A stretch of DNA of 64,000 bases from Nocardia sp. MH4 (lineage in GTDB: Bacteria; Actinomycetota; Actinomycetes; Mycobacteriales; Mycobacteriaceae), in contig NZ_LPNR01000105.1 in assembly GCF_019266065.1 (NCBI RefSeq), positions 59,023-123,022 of the forward strand. Direction: 5' to 3'. Each line of letters opens with the position of its first letter. The first letter of the stretch is position 1. Shown in pieces: positions 61,484-64,000 of the stretch. The notes under the pieces were generated by a model. The model was not told the DNA's origin. It did not search any database and saw only the letters and a program-made list of their open reading frames with translations. The position numbers and the translations under genes were made by a program.

Positions 61484-64000
61484 TTGCATCTCAAGAGCTT
61501 GACGTTGAAGGGGTTCAAGTCCTTCGCGTCCGCGACCACGCTGCGCTTCGAACCGGGCATCACCTGCGTCGTCGGGCCGAACGGGTCCGGTAAGTCCAAT
61601 GTCGTGGACGCCCTCACCTGGGTGATGGGTGAGCAGGGTGCCAAGGCGTTGCGGGGCGGCAAGATGCAGGACGTCATCTTCGCCGGGACCACCGGTCGCG
61701 CCGCGCTCGGGCGCGCCGAGGTGACGCTGACGATCGACAACTCCGACGGGGCGCTGCCGATCGACTACGCCGAGGTCTCGATCACCCGGCGGATGTTCCG
61801 CGACGGCGCGGGGGAGTACGAGATCAACGGCAGCAGCTGCCGGCTGATGGACGTGCAGGAACTGCTGTCGGACTCCGGTATCGGCCGCGAGATGCACGTC
61901 ATCGTGGGCCAGGGCCAGCTCTCGGCGATCCTGGAGTCCCGCCCCGAGGACCGCCGCGCGTTCGTCGAAGAGGCCGCGGGCGTGCTCAAGCACCGGCGCC
62001 GCAAGGAGAAGGCGGTTCGCAAGCTCGACGCGATGCAGGCCAATCTCGCCCGCCTCACCGACCTCACCACCGAACTGCGCCGCCAGCTCAAGCCCCTCGG
62101 CAGGCAGGCCGAGGTGGCCCGGCGCGCGCAGACCGTGCAGGCCGACCTGCGCGATGCCCGGTTGCGGCTGGCCGCCGACGATCTGGTGACCCGGCGGGGC
62201 GAGCTGGAATCTCAGCTCAGCAAGGAGGCCTACGCCCGCGAGCAGCAGATCACCGTGCAGTCCGAGCTCGACGCCGCCAATGCCGCGCTCGCGCAGCAGG
62301 AGTTCCAGCTCTCGCGCCTGAGTCCCAGCGCCGAGGCCGCCGCGCAGACCTGGTTCCAACTGTCCGCGCTGGCCGAGCGGGTCAACGCCACCATCCGCAT
62401 CGCCGGTGACCGGGCCAGGCACCTGCACACCGAGACGCCCGTCGGCACCGGCCGCGATCCCGACCAGCTCGAGGCCGAGGCCGACCGGATCGAGGCCGAG
62501 GAAGCCGAGCTGCGCTACGCGGTCGAGATGGCCACCGAAACGCTCGAGGCCGCCCGCGAGGCGCTCGCCGATCGCGAGTACGCGGCCAAGGCCGCCGAGC
62601 AGGCGCATCTGGCCGCCGTGCGCGCGATCGCCGACCGGCGCGAGGGGCTGGCCCGGCTCTCCGGCCAGGTCGAGAACCTGCGCACGAAGTCGCAATCGGT
62701 CGACGCCGAGATCGCCCGGCTGTCGGTCGCCATCGCCGACGCCCGCCATCGTGGCGAGGCCGCCCAGGTCGAATACGACTCGGTGCAGGACGAACTCGGC
62801 GAACTGGACGCCGGTGAGAAGGGCCTCGACGCCCAGCACGAGCACGCCGTCGCCGCCCTGGCGCTGGCCGACGAACGCGTGCGGGAACTGCGAGAACAGG
62901 ACCGCGAGGCGAGCAAGCTGGTCGCCCGGCTCGGCGCCCGCATCGAAGCGCTCGGCATGAACCTGGCCCGCAAGGACGGCGCGGCCTGGCTGCTCGAACA
63001 CGGGGTCGGCGGCCTCGGTGACCGGCTCTCGGCGCAGCTGCGGGTCGATAGCGGTTTCGAAGCCGCGGTCGCCGCGCTGCTGGGCCCGCTCGCCGACGCG
63101 ATCACCGCCGAGACCCCCACCGCGGCCGACGCCGCCGTGCGCGAACTGCGCTCCGGCGACGGCGGCCGGGTCGCCTTCGTCTTCGCCACCGCCGGGCTGG
63201 TGCCCTCCGAACGCGGCAGCCTGCCGACGGGGGCGCGCTGGCTCGCCGAGGTCGTCGACGGCGCCGAGCCGGTGCGGCCCGCGCTGGCGGCGCTCACCGC
63301 GGGCGTGGTGGTCGTCGACGATCTGGCGACCGCCACCGAACTCGTCGCGCTGCGCCCGGAACTGCGGGTGGTCACCCGCGACGGCGATCTGGCCGGCGCG
63401 GGCTGGATCGTCGGCGGTTCGGAGCGGATGCCGAGCCAGCTCGAGGTCCAGGCCGAGATCGACACCGCCACCGCCGAATTGGCGGCCGCGCAGCGCCGGG
63501 CGGAGGAACTGGAAGCCGCACTGGCCGGGGCGCTGGCCGAGCAGACCGACCGCAAGGACGCCGCCGATCACGCGCTGATGGCGCTGCACGAATCCGATCA
63601 GGCGCTGCTGGCGATCTACGACCGGCTGGCCCGCGTCGGCCAGACCGCGCGCTCGGCGCAGACCGAGGGGGAGCGGCTGGCGACCCAGCGCGCCGACGCC
63701 GAGGCCGCGCGGGAGAAGTCGCTGGCCTCCCTCGCCGAGCTCGAGGACCGCCTGCGCCACGCCGAGATGGAACACGACGGCGGCGACGACAGCTACGGCG
63801 CCGCGGGCACCGAGGCCGCGGGCCGGGAACGCGAAGAGGCCGCGGCCGCGCTCGCCGAAGCACGCACCATGGAGGTCGAGGCCAGGTTGGCGGTGCGCAC
63901 CGCCGAGGAACGCGCGGAATCGGTACGCGGCAAGGCGGATTCGCTGCGCCGGGCCGCCCGCGCCGAACGCGAGGCCAGGGCGCGCGCCGAACGCGCGCAG
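61484..64000 (+). CDS. smc: Chromosome partition protein SMC (N-terminal part, runs off the window)
   Basis: The SMC condensin subunit that loops and segregates the chromosome. The 839 codons visible are open to the window end. TTG at 61484 gives [20 protein letters not shown], matching relatives. Walker A is [20 protein letters not shown] (about residues 29-48), and [20 protein letters not shown] is the following conserved segment. Coiled coil runs from about 165 to 480, the hinge is near 500-640 ([28 protein letters not shown] after it), then the returning coil starts. The signature motif and Walker B lie outside. A cggagaggcgg stretch precedes the TTG. Confidence 0.96.
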   Translation, partial: MHLKSLTLKGFKSFASATTLRFEPGITCVVGPNGSGKSNVVDALTWVMGEQGAKALRGGKMQDVIFAGTTGRAALGRAEVTLTIDNSDGALPIDYAEVSITRRMFRDGAGEYEINGSSCRLMDVQELLSDSGIGREMHVIVGQGQLSAILESRPEDRRAFVEEAAGVLKHRRRKEKAVRKLDAMQANLARLTDLTTELRRQLKPLGRQAEVARRAQTVQADLRDARLRLAADDLVTRRGELESQLSKEAYAREQQITVQSELDAANAALAQQEFQLSRLSPSAEAAAQTWFQLSALAERVNATIRIAGDRARHLHTETPVGTGRDPDQLEAEADRIEAEEAELRYAVEMATETLEAAREALADREYAAKAAEQAHLAAVRAIADRREGLARLSGQVENLRTKSQSVDAEIARLSVAIADARHRGEAAQVEYDSVQDELGELDAGEKGLDAQHEHAVAALALADERVRELREQDREASKLVARLGARIEALGMNLARKDGAAWLLEHGVGGLGDRLSAQLRVDSGFEAAVAALLGPLADAITAETPTAADAAVRELRSGDGGRVAFVFATAGLVPSERGSLPTGARWLAEVVDGAEPVRPALAALTAGVVVVDDLATATELVALRPELRVVTRDGDLAGAGWIVGGSERMPSQLEVQAEIDTATAELAAAQRRAEELEAALAGALAEQTDRKDAADHALMALHESDQALLAIYDRLARVGQTARSAQTEGERLATQRADAEAAREKSLASLAELEDRLRHAEMEHDGGDDSYGAAGTEAAGREREEAAAALAEARTMEVEARLAVRTAEERAESVRGKADSLRRAARAEREARARAERAQ

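Noticed and set aside
60629..63775. A 1048-codon minus-strand open frame opposite smc and the DUF1707 gene
   Set aside because: It is a GC-rich shadow of real plus-strand genes, with biased composition, no family motifs and no start signals.

Overview
The window is high-GC actinobacterial DNA. Gene order follows the mycobacterial serA-leuB ... smc block closely: serA, leuB, an MFS transporter, a FAH-family hydrolase, gltX with tRNA-Gln and tRNA-Glu, an IclR regulator, leuCD, hupB, mutT1, ppk, fbiD, gpsA, ddl, a DUF3515 protein, thiL, ung, a DhaL-domain protein, recG, pyc, rsmD, coaD, sepIVA, a DUF177 protein, rpmF, rnc, mutM, osmC, acyP and smc. Coenzyme F420 synthesis (FbiD), a long lysine-rich HupB tail and SepIVA place it in Mycobacteriales. 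Nocardia or a close relative fits best, but species cannot be fixed from the sequence alone.

Region by region. 1-8623: serine/leucine synthesis and tRNA charging, with an IclR regulator divergent from leuCD and a shared TCTCA-N5-TGAGA operator motif. 8780-18290: nucleoid protein, nucleotide sanitation, polyphosphate, F420, phospholipid precursor, cell-wall precursor, thiamine and DNA repair genes. 18340-25098: a small secreted protein, a PaaG-like hydratase/isomerase, an acetyltransferase, rpmB, an enlarged DhaL protein and recG. 25102-33100: a methylcitrate-cycle module (PrpR-type regulator, prpDBC) next to metE, which carries a cobalamin riboswitch. 33368-41960: pyruvate carboxylase, rsmD, coaD, a GtrA protein, sepIVA and the DUF177-rpmF-rnc-mutM operon. 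42024-57482: material inserted between mutM and osmC relative to mycobacteria, comprising a RibD/DHFR-like protein, a PHP phosphoesterase, a two-TM protein with a PstS-like domain, a GT4/debranching-enzyme pair, and the kdp potassium system as two divergent operons. 57574-64000: osmC, acyP, an inserted ATP-grasp/DUF350 module, a DUF1707 protein and the start of smc.

The genes link several processes. Propionyl-CoA disposal (prpDBC), B12-independent methionine synthesis (metE under B12 control) and anaplerosis (pyc) lie side by side. The kdp region encodes both the transporter and its sensor/regulator, each led by a tiny membrane protein.

The most notable signals are: a family of structurally conserved intergenic hairpin elements (three copies); two similar 27-54 residue membrane ORFs at the heads of the divergent kdp operons; a large repeat insertion inside a DhaL kinase domain; a duplicated 160-bp-spaced site pair upstream of prpD; and a YgiB/YgiC/YjfL-like ATP-grasp module. 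Many genes show a TANNNT box 6-8 nt before the start codon, indicating leaderless transcripts.
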